This document shows, piece after piece, positions 1 through 11,479 of a stretch of DNA of 64,000 nt. The stretch's first letter is position 1; each line of letters starts with the position of its first letter. Below the pieces are notes generated by a model. It ran no database searches. It saw only the letters and a list, made by a program, of their open reading frames with translations, and had not been told where the DNA came from. This stretch comes from Eonycteris spelaea (lineage: Eukaryota > Chordata > Mammalia > Chiroptera > Pteropodidae), in contig PUFA01000034.1 in the NCBI GenBank assembly GCA_003508835.1, forward strand, positions 248,001 through 312,000. Direction: 5' to 3'. A program made the translations under genes and the position numbers.

Positions 1-3000
1 AAAATAACGGTTTCCATCTCAGAGCACCCTTTCTCGATGGCCTGTCATTTCTTTCTCACGAACGTAACATCTGTGTGGATTCTCGATGGCGATACGAATT
101 AGAGCTTTTTCTCCAATTGGCTCGTTTCTTGCAGCAACTCCCGTTTCATAAAAAGATAAAACCTAGTGACACGACGTAACCCACTCTTCGCAGACCTGGA
201 GCAGAGTGCGCTCTCTGCTTCTCTTTGAGGGGGGAAGGAAAGGCTGAGCGAGGAGAGCATGAGGGCCACACATTTCTTGACACGGCAGTTCAGACGGTGT
301 GTTAGTATGTATCGTTGCGTCACAAACTATTCCCCAAACCTGATGGCTTCAAACAACACACATTTGCCGTTTTTTAGGTGGGTGGTTCTGGCTTACAGTC
401 CCTCGTGAGGGTGCAGTCACCTCGAGACGCTAGCGGGGCTGACAGTTCCTCCGTCAAGCCCCCTCGATGACTGTCCACAGCCTCAGAATATCCGCCTTCA
501 AGTTCACTCACCTAGGTTGCCCACGGGGCTGGCTCACAACACGGCAGCCGCCTTCCCCAGGGTGAGCAATGCAAGAGAAAGCAACGGGGCGCCCCGAAGA
601 CAGCAGCCGCAGCCTTTTTATGACCAAGCCTCCAAGGCGACCATCACTCCTATGGTAACATACCAGTGAGAAGCAAGTCGAAAAGCCTGCTCCAAGGGGA
701 GGGCATCACACAGGTGTGAACATCAGGGGCCGGGGGACTTCTCAGAGGATTGTGGATCACCTGGTTTTAGACCAAGACTAAGAGAAGAGGATGGAATTGG
801 ATCTTACAGACATTTGACTTTTCTATAACAGAAGTGGAGAGAAAGAATCAGCTACAGAGAGGGCCGGGGGGCAATACCCCTGGGCAAGAATGTCTCCTCT
901 AAGGTTTTCGTTTCTTCACTTATGTTCGGCTTTGCTTTTTAATGCGTGGCCATCGGAGAGGGCTGGCGAGTGCCCCTGTCCAAAACACACACGACCGTCC
1001 TCCCGGTGGCCCCTGCGGTCCCTTCCTGCCTGTGTCAGCCATCGGGAGCGGAGTGTGGCACAGCAGCTGACGTCCGGGGGCACTGGGGTCGGAGGGCCCT
1101 CCCCAGACCTGCCACGAGGCTGGGTCGGCCCCACCCTCCCCGGGACCCGCGTACTTCCTTCTGCTCGCCCGCCGCAGTGGGTCAGCCCTTCCTCCGTCTT
1201 CCCGCTCTGTTCCTTACAAGAACCCTTCAAGGCCTGGGTCAGGGCGATGCAGTCTGCCCAGGTCCGACCACCGAGACACGGATTTTCTCTGTTTCCCCTT
1301 TTCCTTTATGGCCACGATTATCTGAGATGGGAGGATTTTAAAAACTGGAAAGCAGATGACTGGCTCGACCGCTCGTCTACGCCCGCGAAGTGAGCGATCC
1401 CCTCCGCACAGTGTGCACGGGCCCTTCGGGTCGATCTCGATGTTTAGTCCTCGGAAGGCAAGACTGTCAGTTTACGTCGCCGGGTCTCATGGCTGCTTCA
1501 CTGTCACCCCAATCGACGGCAGTGATCCCCGTAATTAGTCGTAGAACTTTATTAAGGCGGTGACCTGGGGCCAGCGTCAGCACAACGCCTTGGTGAAGGG
1601 ACACTGGCCGCAGCCGACGGTAACGTCACCGCAGCTGCCCCTCTCCCTTTATCTAGTTCCCACGGTCATGGCAGCTGCTCCCAGCCTGTTCCCCCGAAGT
1701 CCCCAAACACCCGGTCCCCTCCTCAGACCGTCCACCGCTTTTCTTCCCTCCACCCGCCCTGCATCTTTTCTCACTACTGGACTTCAGAGAGAAAAAAAAA
1801 AAAAAAGACCGAAAGAACAGAAAGGAAGGAAGAGGAAGAAACTGATTCTGAGAGAGCAGAGCCGGGCGGAGACGGGGGACGACCCGATCCCGACCAGCCG
1901 GGCTCCCCGCGTCTCCCTCTTGCTCCGCCACTCAGCGGCAGCGTGACCTGGAGCGACCCGTTCCACTCGTCGTGTGACCGTGACCACATCTGCCTGGCAG
2001 CGCTGGCGGGAGGGGGACGCGCTGAGACACGCGGCGCCGTCAGAGGGGTGGCGGGCGCACGTCCCCGCCGCGTCCCCGCCCCGCGCCAGCAGAGCGTCGC
2101 GTCCCATACTCGCAGCGCACCGTGAAGCGCCTGGCGTGCGGCTGTGCTTCGCGTCCGAAACGCGTTCGTTTGCCATCCCATCTCAGACGGCCGCATTAAC
2201 GAACGCCGCCTCCGAGCCCACGACTCCATCTCGGGGCCGTCATAAATCGTGTCCCCACAGACAAAAAACCCGCGAGCGCCGTGAACAGCTCTCCGCACGT
2301 GCAGTTCCTGCCACGCCCCACCGCGTCGTGGCGAAGGAAATGAAAGGGGTCCCCGTTTTCTCAGCGCACAAGGAGCCGCGCACGAAGGCCGCGGGACGGC
2401 GTCACTCTGCGCGGCGGCCTCCCGGGGCCCCGCAGGCGCACAGGGGGCGGGGTCCCACGCGACGGCAACCACGTCCGCATGCACGGCCAGGTAGCAACCG
2501 TTGAGCCCGCCAAGCTGTGAGACGCTCGCGAACAGGAATTTAGGGGCGTCTGTGGCCACACGGGAGCGCTCCCGACCACGGAGAGACACGTCTACACGCT
2601 GCGGGAGCCTGAAACGGGGAGAGCCATGTGTGAGACCGGGCGGCGGAGACAGGCGACGTGGCCGGGAGAGGGGACGGAAGCCCCGGGGCCTGGGAAGGAG
2701 GCACACGGCCACCCCGAGCCAGGTCGGGGACAGAGACGGGAGCCAAGGGTGCCCTGGGCCACGCTGACCGGGAACCCGCGTATGGAAGGAGCCACCACCC
2801 TCCAAAACCCCAGGAAACGGAGGGCGTTCGCACTCCACGAAGAGATCAGTGTGAGAAGCGGATCCATGTCACAAAGCCGTGCTGAGGGCACCGTGCGCTC
2901 GTCTGGGTCTGCACCATACTTGCCCCCCGCCCGAGGTCAGGATGGGGTCTGAGCACTTGGGCCTGACTGTTTCTCCCACCACGAGCCTCTGCTGGCAACA

Positions 3001-3500
3001 GACCCTGGCTGATGCTCGATCCTAACAGGTGCTGAGGCTACATGAGATCCACATCGCATCTACTCGGTCCCCGTTATTTTGCTGCAAAATAGTTCAAAAG
3101 TAAGAGTATGCAGAGACAGAATGCGGGGAGGCTGGCGAACTCTGATGGCATGCCGCTGGCTCTGCCTAGCCACACCAGAGATGAACCGCGCGACGTAGAA
3201 AATTCTAGAAAATATTTATGCCTCTCTGTGGAGACCTGTGTTATCAGTCCTCATCTAAACACATCTGTGAACACAACGCAAGTCACACACGCTATGTCGC
3301 TGAAAATACGCGAATTATGATGCCCTCCAAAGATTATTTAAAAATCAGAGCACAGCAATGAAGCGACCCTCTCATTCAGAGAAGCCGGGGTCTGTCTGCC
3401 ATTGATTACGTAAATATATTCAAGGACAATCACCGAGGGGGAAAGTCAAAGGTGAGATCCCCAGAAGTTAAGAGGGAATACTGGTGCCAGTTTTCTTCCT
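1..3500. other. intergenic, no gene recognised (5' of ASB18)
   Basis: About 1900-2900 is CpG-rich with long open frames on both strands, none resembling a known protein. A run of 14 or more A lies near 1793-1806. By synteny IQCA1 should lie further left, outside the window. No exon could be recognised. Confidence 0.4.
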
Positions 3501-3539
3501 CTTCGAGTGACAGTTCGGCCTTGGGGACTGAGGCAGGGG

Positions 3540-3900
3540 GATCACCTGAGCTAATCGAGAAAGAAAAGATAAGGAAATAGAGATTAGAAGATGTCACACC
3601 GAAATAAAGAAATTCATGTTGCCTTAAATATAATTTGTGTTAGTTACATTTCAATTCCTAATTTATACATAGCAGGGTTGATAAAGAATTACATTATAAC
3701 AAAATTAGCCGGAATAATTAGCATAGTGTATGTGCCACTGATTAAACACCCAGCAGCTCGCTTGGTAATTAAGATCAGTGAGTGCCATATTTTGAGGCTT
3801 TGTCATCTTATTATCTGCCTAACGAGTGCTTCATCTTCACCTCCCTTCTGATTTGAAGTTCGATAGCAATCGCTAATCATCCTCGGTTTGTTTCTTTAAG
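3540..3900. promoter_or_regulatory. AT-rich block with many TAATTA-type sites (candidate conserved enhancer)
   Basis: The block is sharply delimited and AT-rich in CpG-containing surroundings, with TAATTA/TAATTAG-like homeodomain sites (for example TTGGTAATTAAG near 3760), GATAA and few signs of repeat origin. It is 2.9 kb upstream of ASB18 exon 1. Such blocks near GBX2-type genes are often conserved noncoding elements; here that is inference from composition only. Confidence 0.3.
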
Positions 3901-5080
3901 TGACGTCACCCGGGTCCCGCTGCTTGTCCTGGGGCCACCACCCTCTCTCTCGCTCTTCATATCCACGCCAACGTGCTGGCGTCGAATGTCTTTCTGACAT
4001 AAGGCGTCTGATGCTGCAAAGCATTCGGGCGTGGAAATTTCTTTCCAAACCTGTAATACTTGGGCCAAAGAAAGAACCAGGGGCCAACCACATTCTCGGC
4101 GAGTTGGTCAAACGTCTGCCCTGTTGCCTGATCCACCGAGTTCACACCTTTCCCGGCAGAGCCCATGGCCGGTGCTTCCAAACTGTCTCTGCCAGCGTTT
4201 AGTTTCGGCCCCTGGGACACTGGAAGGCAGCCCCCCACCCCTCACGTGGCCCTGAGACCCCGCCCGTGACGCCACTGTTCCACCACTCGGGAGAGCTGGG
4301 GTTGGCTGCCATCTCTCTACACCACGGGATTTTATCGCGGGGGGCCGGAGTCAATCACCAAAGAACAGAAAACAAGGCAGGGTAACTCACACCCTTTTCC
4401 ACAGGCTGGCGGTGTCTGCTGCCTCTCTTTAGACTGAAGCCAGGACATTGTCACAGCTTCAAAGGCAGAGTGAACACGTGACCTACGTCGAACCACTAAC
4501 ACGTTCAGCTGCTGGCCACAGACGGCACATGAACAGAAGTCAGGTGGCTGGCAGCCCCGAGCTGAGACAAAGGTTCAGAAGCGTCCTCGAGACACCGTCT
4601 CTCCCCTCCTTCTGCCCCACCCCCTAGTACATTGCTCCTTCACCAGCTGCCTGTCGCCTCATGGCTATATTGCAGCTGCCACAGCTCCACACATCGTGTC
4701 CATGTTCAAGGAAGAAGAAAGGGGAAGGAGGTGCCAGCCGCTGCTTCTTGCCATCAGGGAAGGAAAAAGCTTCCCAGACGCGCCGGAGCAGACCACACCC
4801 ACTCTCGCCGGCCAGAACCGGGTCGCCAGGGGTCGGACACGCCAAGCATCTGGCAGAGCAGACGAGGACCAACATCACTGTCATAAACCACTGCGATTCG
4901 TCGCCAGGGGCCGGGCGCAGCAGAGGAAAGCCACGCTCTGTTCAGCGGGAGAAAGGAGGACAGATACCGGTGGGCACAAGGGCTGGTCCCCAAAGGCAGA
5001 TGCCGCTCATGTCGGGAAGTGTTGGGGTACGAAACAGGACCTGCGAAATCGTACATGGGAGCCGAGAGGAGGAGGGGAGG
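3900..5080. other. intergenic, nothing recognised
   Basis: This is moderately GC-rich sequence with only short open frames and no recognisable protein, RNA or repeat family. Confidence 0.3.
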
Positions 5081-5084
5081 GCTA

Positions 5085-5490
5085 GCCAGGGTTCTCCAGA
5101 GAAACAGAACCAGCAGGGTGTGTGTAAGTAGGAAAGAGTTGTGTTAAGCGGTCGGCTCACACACCTGTGGAGACCGGCAAGTTCGAAATCTGCAGGGCAG
5201 GCCAAGGCCGGAGAGCCAGGAAAAGTTACAGCTGGAGCCCAAAGGCCGTCTGCTGTCAGAACTCCCTCTTGCTTGGGGGACATCAGTCTTTGCCCTAGTC
5301 AGGCCTCCAACTGATTGAATGAGACCCACCTCCGTTATGGAGCATAATCTGCTTTACTCGAAGTCCAACTGAAACAGTAATTCCATCAAAAAAAAAAAAA
5401 TGCCTCTGTAGGAACATCCAGAATAATGTTTGACCAAATAGCTGGGCACCACGGCCCAGCCAAGTTGACGCATGAAATTAACCATCACGA
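5085..5490 (+). repeat. old interspersed mammalian repeat (GGTTCTCCAGAGAAACAGAA type)
   Basis: The sequence follows a common mammalian repeat by eye: the opening GGTTCTCCAGAGAAACAGAA, then CTCACACACCTGTGGAGACC, AAATCTGCAGGGCAGGCC, AACTGATTGAATGAGACCCA, CATCCAGAATAATGTTTGAC and CCAGCCAAGTTGACGCATGA. A poly(A) run interrupts it near 5388-5400. I know the consensus by sight but cannot name the family with certainty. Confidence 0.6.
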
Positions 5491-5499
5491 GGGGAGACC

Positions 5500-6670
5500 A
5501 GGGAAAGCAAGAAAGAGAAGAGGTGGTAAGGTTGGGGCGCAAGGTGGAGGAGAAGTGAGGGACGGATGGTCCCAACAATCACTTCATACAGCGAGTAGGA
5601 GAGGGCTTGTTTCCGGGCACAAACTTGCAACGGGTACGTAACTAAGCCCTGGGACCTCGCGCATGGCATAGTGAATGCAGACGGCGACATCGTGTTACAC
5701 ACATCCAGCCAGCCAGCTAAGAGCCTGGATCTGAAGCATTCCCACCACAGAAGGGACATGCCAATCAGGGGAGGCGACAGACGTGCTGCTAACACGGCAA
5801 TGGCAGTCACGTCGCGATGTGTGAACCTATCGGATCCGCACGACGCCCACCTTCAACTTACACAGAGGCCTACGGCAGACAGATTTCAATCCAAAAATCA
5901 AAAAGTCAAAAAAAAATTAATTCTTGAAAAGCTACGTGGGGCCCTCAGATCACCACGGCTTCCAGGCGCACTGCGGGGGCAGCCGCGTGCTGTGCCCAGG
6001 GTCACGTGGGAGGCCCGGGGACACCAGAGACAGAGACGATGAGAAAAACGCCCCGTCACCCCCAGGGGACGCGTAGACAGCGAGACGAGGCGCTTTCGCA
6101 CCCCCGCGGGTCGTGGGGTCCCCGAAGCCCAGTTTCCTGGCCCCGAGATCAGGTCCCCGAGCCCAGTTTCCCGGCCCCGAGGCCGCGGAGGCTGCTGACA
6201 CGTAGGTGACTTTCTTTGGTCCACCATGTGACACTTTGGTCCCCTGGGGACCAGCCAGTCCCTCTGTGCATCTGGAATCCGAAGCTTGCACACTCCACGC
6301 TCTCCAGTTCGAAGCGCGTCCAGTTGACAGCCAGCCCGACCCCCTGTCAGACGAAGCGAAGGAGTCGGCCGTGGGGAACGTGAGAAAACGTTCCTTTCAA
6401 CAGAACGGCATTCCGAGCCCCGTCTCCGAGAAAAAAAAAAAAAAAAGCTTTTAAGGTTTCAGAATACAGTCTCGCTTTGATAAAAGAGAACATTATTCGA
6501 CAGCACCTACGAGAGCCTTCTTTTAAAATATTGTCCCCGGCTCGTCCCCCAACCACAAACACGGCTGTAGGCCCCATCTATAGAATAGGCCTTCACTGAG
6601 GCCATGGGAGATGAATTCCCATCCCCCTGAGGGCTGCTAGCAGGGCCCCCCCCCACTGTAACCCGAGCCT
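5500..6670. other. intergenic, nothing recognised apart from a poly(A) tract
   Basis: There is GC-rich sequence with a 16-A tract near 6430-6446, possibly an old retroposon tail, and no coding similarity. Confidence 0.3.
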
Positions 6671-6775
6671 GTCTTTTCTATTTATAGCAACCCCCACAGC
6701 ACTCTGGGCGCAGCTGCTAACTTTGGACTCTGTCAGGAAGACACGCAGGGTGGTCAGCGCACAGACGGCATTGCC
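6670..6775 (+). promoter_or_regulatory. ASB18: ASB18 proximal promoter / 5' leader with MEF2-type site and E-box
   Basis: CTATTTATAG at 6678-6687 is a perfect MEF2 consensus that could also act as a TATA element. CAGCTG at 6711-6716 is a MyoD-class E-box. Both lie within 100 bp upstream of the ASB18 ATG at 6776, which has a good Kozak context (GCCATGG). This pairing is typical of skeletal and cardiac muscle promoters and fits reported ASB18 expression. If the AT element is a TATA box, transcription would begin near 6705-6720. The motifs are seen; the promoter function is inferred. Confidence 0.5.
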
Positions 6776-6981
6776 ATGGCCGGCCCTGACTGCCTGCCCG
6801 ACTACCCGCTCACCTCGGACTTAGCGAAGCGATTGAAGTCCGCCCTGGACGCCGGCGATGAGGCCACGGTGAGCGACCTGATCTGCACTGGGGTCCGGCA
6901 CGTGGACGCCGTGGTGGAACTGGCCAACGACGACTGGATGAAACACACCGTCGGCCCAGCTGCCCCCCGGGGTGCTCCTAG
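6776..6981 (+). CDS. ASB18: ASB18 coding exon 1 (N-terminal region), with +1 frameshift near its 3' end
   Basis: The ATG at 6776 opens a frame whose N-terminus ([35 protein letters not shown]) matches the human ASB18 N-terminus. After DDWMK the ATG frame reads [13 protein letters not shown]. The expected ending (AQLP.G.LLG) appears in the next frame, just before the donor CTAG|GTAACC at 6981/6982. The exon is 206 nt, against 205 nt inferred for human, so one extra base lies around 6941-6952. Spliced to exon 2 in the ATG frame, it meets TGA at 17329. This part of the protein precedes the ankyrin repeats. Confidence 0.82.
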
Positions 6982-7319
6982 GTAACCAGAGCGCACGTGC
7001 CGCGTGGGCAACTGACGCGCCCAGCGCGCGGGCCTGCGGCCAGCCAGCCACACCTGGCGGTGGGAGGGCGGGCGGTGGAGAAGGCGGAGGGCGCGTGCGC
7101 GGCTGTCCGAGTCCTAACTCGCGGGCTGCACGCGCCGTGCGGGTCCGTGCGGGCCACGTGGTCAGCGAGGGGCGCAGGACACACACGAAAGTTCCAGAGA
7201 GCCCGTGGCGGCGCCCCCCAGAGGGCGTTTTCACTCTCCGCGGTTCTCCACGCCGCGCCGCTTACGTGCGTGAATCCCCGCTACGTCCAACCGCTGGTCC
7301 GTACGGGTCTGGGTTCTGC

Positions 7320-7684
7320 TCCGCTGAGTGAATGTGCTGGAGCAGTTCCATGCTGCCGTCTTAATTTCAATCACCTGTCCAGGTGACCCTCCACAGAGCA
7401 CTCAAACCGAACGCCTCCGGGAGGGGGTCTCTGCGGGCCGCGCGGCCGCTGCAAACAATGCTGCAGCGGGCGCCCCTTCCGCGTTCCCGGGCCTTGCTTC
7501 TTACTGGGTTGTGTCCTGAGGATAGTGTCCCAGGAGTAGGGTCACCGGAACAAGGGTGGGAAGTTTCCCGGGTTGCTTCCCCAAAGGGGACGGCGGGCGC
7601 GTGTATGCGTGAGCCCGCTCGGACAGCGCGCCGCCCACGATGAAGTCTCATGCTCAGTCCAGTTTGGTCGGTGCGCCCGGACCG

Positions 7685-7729
<45 letters not shown>

Positions 7730-7940
7730 CCACCTGCTCGCCCCTGCTCTCCTCGCCGCTCGGGACCAGGTCCTGTCCTCGGGTTCTGTTTTCCTTTGCC
7801 ACCTCTTTACGGGTAATTCGCCTGTTTCGGTCCCTGGACAGCGTCGTTGTATCTCTTGCCATGTTTGTAAGACTTCTTCACGTGACATGTTGTCTATTTG
7901 CTGGAAACATTTCCCCTGGCCTGAGTGAGGTTACTCTTAA
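7320..7940 (-). repeat. GC-drifted antisense LINE-1 3'-UTR-like sequence around a (C)44 tract
   Basis: Phrases such as GCAAACAATGCTGCAGC, GTGTCCCAGGAGTAGGGTCA and the segment after 7740 follow the reversed LINE-1 3' UTR text (AATAATGCTGCAA..., CCTAGGAGTGGAATTGCTGG...) with many A/T positions replaced by G/C. The resemblance is by eye and patchy. Confidence 0.35.
7685..7728. repeat. (C)44 mononucleotide tract in ASB18 intron 1
   Basis: Forty-four consecutive C occur about 700 bp after exon 1. This is long for a mammalian C-run and could form i-motif/G-quadruplex structure. Its length is unreliable in most assemblies. Confidence 0.95.
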
Positions 7941-7999
7941 TTGTATCGTGCGGTTTTCTAGCTGGTCGGATGTGACCTCCACGACGTGAGTCTTGACCT

Positions 8000-9540
8000 C
8001 TGAGTGATGTTCAGGCCTCCCCTCCACCCCCTAGACAGACTCCCTCCCAACACACGGGGCCTTAGAACCTTTGAAGGGCGGTCAGAGCTCAGGGCGCACC
8101 TTGAAACGCAGCCCCCATTGAGACTGGACACTGTAAAGAATGTAGATCCTCGGCGGATAGAACATGCAGGTGAAGTCGTGTGACTTTTGAAAACGGGGCG
8201 GGGCCAGGCGTGGGGCCAGAGGTGGGGGCGCCCCCCCCAGGCCAGGAGAGGCAAGGGCCAAGTATCTCGCTGGCCACAGCGTTCTGAGGAATGGAGGGGA
8301 AAATGTTTTCTATCCCAAGGACAACCTGGTTGACAGAATTCTGGGTATTGTTCAAGAGGCAACGATTTGCAAGTAAGAAAAAGAAAAGTCACGATTCTCT
8401 CGCTTCTCACAAGAACGCACAGGGACCTTGCATCTATGGGTGAAATCTCCATGTTCATTGGTCTGTGAACTTATTACTCCCACCAAATAGAGCAGAAAAA
8501 GAATAATCACCACCCCGGCATAGGGGGAAAGAGAGGCCAGGCAAGAAAATGGGGAGAACGTCTTTTTCTGGAGAATTCCCTCAGGTGGAACTTACGAATT
8601 TAACCAGCAGATAATGAGACAAAGTGCAGATTCTTGTCCGGCCAGCGGCAGGGAGGAGGCAGGCAAGGGTCCTCGGTCAGGATCCCCCACAGGAGTGACT
8701 CGCCTGTGCCCCCGCAAAGAAGCCTCCTGCTCAGCTGCAAGGGTGGACCCGGGGTGCTCGGAAGGGCACAGAAGTCTCCCCTGGGCCCCAGCCCTCCTAG
8801 TCAGATGCCATGATTTCTCCCCAGCCCCAGACTGTGTGAGCCTCTTTCCGCTGGGAGGACCCGCCGGCTACACAGGAGCTGGGGCGTTGTCTCTCTCTCC
8901 CTCTCCCTCCCTCAAACAGGGCTTAGCTGCGTCTCCCCGACCTGTGCCCGCCGCCCCATCCAAACCGGAATCTCCCCGCATGGCCCAACCTCAAACCCCG
9001 GGGTGTGTGAACACCTCCTCCAGGCGCCCAGGCCTCCCTACCCTTCTGGACCCCGCCTCCACGGGAGGGACGAGGCTGGCCCCGGCTCCGTGCTGTGCAG
9101 CCCGCGGACTCACTCACCTCCTTCCTCCGTGAGACTGCTGCCCCCCGTCTCCGCCGGCTTCTGAGACACGCGGCCTCGCTGGGCCTGTGTGCACGTCCAC
9201 TGAACATTCCAAACTCAGACACGACCTCCCCGAGGCCAAGGCCCTCGGGGGCATCCAGAGCCTGGCAAGGGGTCTTCGCCCCGAGGAGGAGCGCGCCCCC
9301 CGGGTGCCACGCCCAGCGTGGGGAGCCAAGCTCCTTGGCTAACATTCTGCTGCGTGGGCACAGGCGCTGCTGGGGCTGGTCTTTCTGCAGAGAACTAGCT
9401 AACTCTCCTTTCTGCTAAAGGCCAAGTCTCTGACTGGCATTGCTTGTCCTTGCCTTTTTCAATGCCTATCGGCTCACTAAGCACGAGGACCCAGGGAGGG
9501 AGAAAGGACGGCTGGGGGAGGGGCAGCAAGACCCCTCCTG
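8000..9540. other. intron 1, nothing recognised
   Basis: This is GC-rich intronic DNA. Longer open frames (for example 8614-9132) have no recognisable protein and look like GC-rich chance frames. Confidence 0.3.
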
Positions 9541-9770
9541 CCCCCAAATGCATCAACTATACAATTTGGTAACCGGTGTAATCAAACGACTTAAGAAACA
9601 ACTGATTACTAATTGCCATTATTAAGGATGTCAGCATTTCATGATTTTGCTACTGATCTATTATGTACAAGTCAAGATGCTACTTGAATTCTCGACGGAA
9701 ACAGAAAACCGGGGGCATTGCGTTGTGTTTGGGGTGATGGTATTTAAGCATCTAGAGGCAAGTTAAAGAA
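9540..9770. promoter_or_regulatory. AT-rich block in ASB18 intron 1 (candidate conserved element)
   Basis: It contains GATTACTAATTGCCATTATT and other homeodomain-like sites in a short AT-rich island bounded by GC-rich DNA. Compositional evidence only. Confidence 0.25.
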
Positions 9771-10126
9771 GTGCTAATTGGGTTTTTATTAAGCGAGGTC
9801 GCCCAGCAGCGGGGGTGGGTGGGGCAGGAGCCAGGGTGAACGCGGGATGGGCACGTGCACGGATGGCCGGACGGCGTCTGCGTGCGGAAGCCGACGGCCC
9901 GTTCAGCCAGCGCCCGCGAAGGCCTGAGCCGAGCTCGCCGTGACGGGCACCGGGGCCACAGGCCGAGGGACGTCGCTCCTCCCCGAGTGGTGGAGAGGGT
10001 GTTCACCAGGGCGGGCCACATAGGCGGATGTCAGGTAGACGAGCACAGCTCCCGCCTTCGGGGACTCGTCCTCTAGCCCGTGACAAGAGCGTACACATTG
10101 CTGGTGGCTCGGAGACACGTGGGCTA

Positions 10127-10215
10127 ACGGGAACTCACTGTGAGGTGGCCCAGGTCCCTGCCTGGGCTCTGCCACTACTTGTGTGGCCTTGAACCTGTCA
10201 GTGCGTCAATCTGAA
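10127..10215 (+). repeat. MIR fragment
   Basis: CTGGGCTCTGCCACTACTTGTGTGGCCTTGAACC matches the MIR core region (GGCTCTGCCACTTACTAGCTGTGTGACCTTGGGC) in sense orientation; only parts are quoted here as recognised. Confidence 0.6.
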
Positions 10216-10549
10216 CCTTACGTCTGCCAGGGGCTCCACACGTCGCCTGACGAGGCTTCTGAGACCAAGGACTCGAGCTCGTGGAGGAGGCGAGCAAACC
10301 CGTTGCCTGTGTGGGTCGGTGCGTCCAGGCAGAGGCCACGCAGCCTGGGCCTCACCTCCAACGGGCTGGTGGCCCAAGCTGAGTGGATGGGGAGGAATCT
10401 TCTGGAAGGCTGGCGGGAGCCTGGTCGACGAGCTCAGGTGCACTGAGAAGTAGCAGCTAGCCTCGGCCTGACGGTCAGCAGGTGTTCGGACTGGAGCCCG
10501 TGAGAACTGGGCCGGCCCTGCGGTGAGGCCTTCAGTCAGCATGCATTTC

Positions 10550-10660
10550 CACGGCGATGGGTCATCTTTTTCACTTTCCCAGACGAGGACACTGAGGCTC
10601 AGGGAGGTCGAGGCCCCACAGCCGGTAGGAGGTCTGGGTCCAGAGCTCTCCCCAGTGCTG
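10550..10660 (-). repeat. MIR fragment
   Basis: CCCAGACGAGGACACTGAGG, followed by CTCAGGGAGG and CCACAGCCGGTAGGAGGTC, is the reverse of the MIR core (...ACAGATGAGGAAACTGAGGC...), decayed at CpG and other sites. Confidence 0.65.
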
Positions 10661-10865
10661 CACAATGCCTGTAGTTTGTCCTGTGGCTGGACATCAAGGC
10701 TCACGTTTGTCCCCCCTGGTCAGTAACCCACTAGGAGCAGCGTACAGACCAGGGATGCTTCCTGGCTTGCAGCCAGGGGCTCCTGCTGCCTGCCCACCCA
10801 GTGGCGTGTCACAGGAGGACGTGGGGCAAATTCTCCATCAAAACTGTATAAGCCGTTTGGCTTTA

Positions 10866-11195
10866 CATTACACACACATGCACACACATGCACACACATT
10901 CACACACAGCGACACACTCATGAACACATGGACGCACATACATATTCACACACAGAGAGACACACACACTCACACACACATGGATGCACACATATACACA
11001 TACACACATTCACACAGACACACATGCTCACACATAGATGCACGTGCATGCACACATGCACACGCACATGTGCACACATGCACACATGCATGCACATGCA
11101 CGTGCGTATATGCACATACATGGACGCGCACAGAGACATGCGCTCATGCACACGTGAACGTATACACACATGCACACACGCACGCATGCACACAT
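10866..11195. repeat. CA/CATG-rich microsatellite cluster
   Basis: About 330 bases of compound (CA)n with interspersed CATG, CACATGCA, CATACA and GCACGTGC units. It produces long false open frames rich in His/Thr on both strands. The alternating purine-pyrimidine pattern favours Z-DNA. Confidence 0.9.
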
Positions 11196-11479
11196 CCAGT
11201 TGGCGTCCCTAACTCCAAATAATTCAGAGTATCAAGAAAACACACTGATGAATGAATGGGGTGCTCGGCTGCAGAATAAAGTCAGAAACGGGGAGCAGGA
11301 GGTGCCACGACAGGGGGGACAGGGAGGAAGGCTGCCCGCCATCTCGGCTGCACACTCTGAGCAGAGGCGGTGGGGGCAGGGAGACCCTGCTCGAAGCAAA
11401 ATGAAATTAAACCTTTCTAAGTGCTTATAAATCAGCACCTAACGACACCATCCCACCGCCAGCCAGCGCGTTGCTCTTA

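Noticed and set aside
1774..2838. 354-codon minus-strand open frame
   Set aside because: CpG-rich DNA gives long frames by chance on both strands; low-complexity Pro/Arg/Ser composition, no domain, no splice or promoter support.
10665..11222. Open frames rich in His/Thr/Cys on both strands
   Set aside because: They are translations of the CA/CATG microsatellite.
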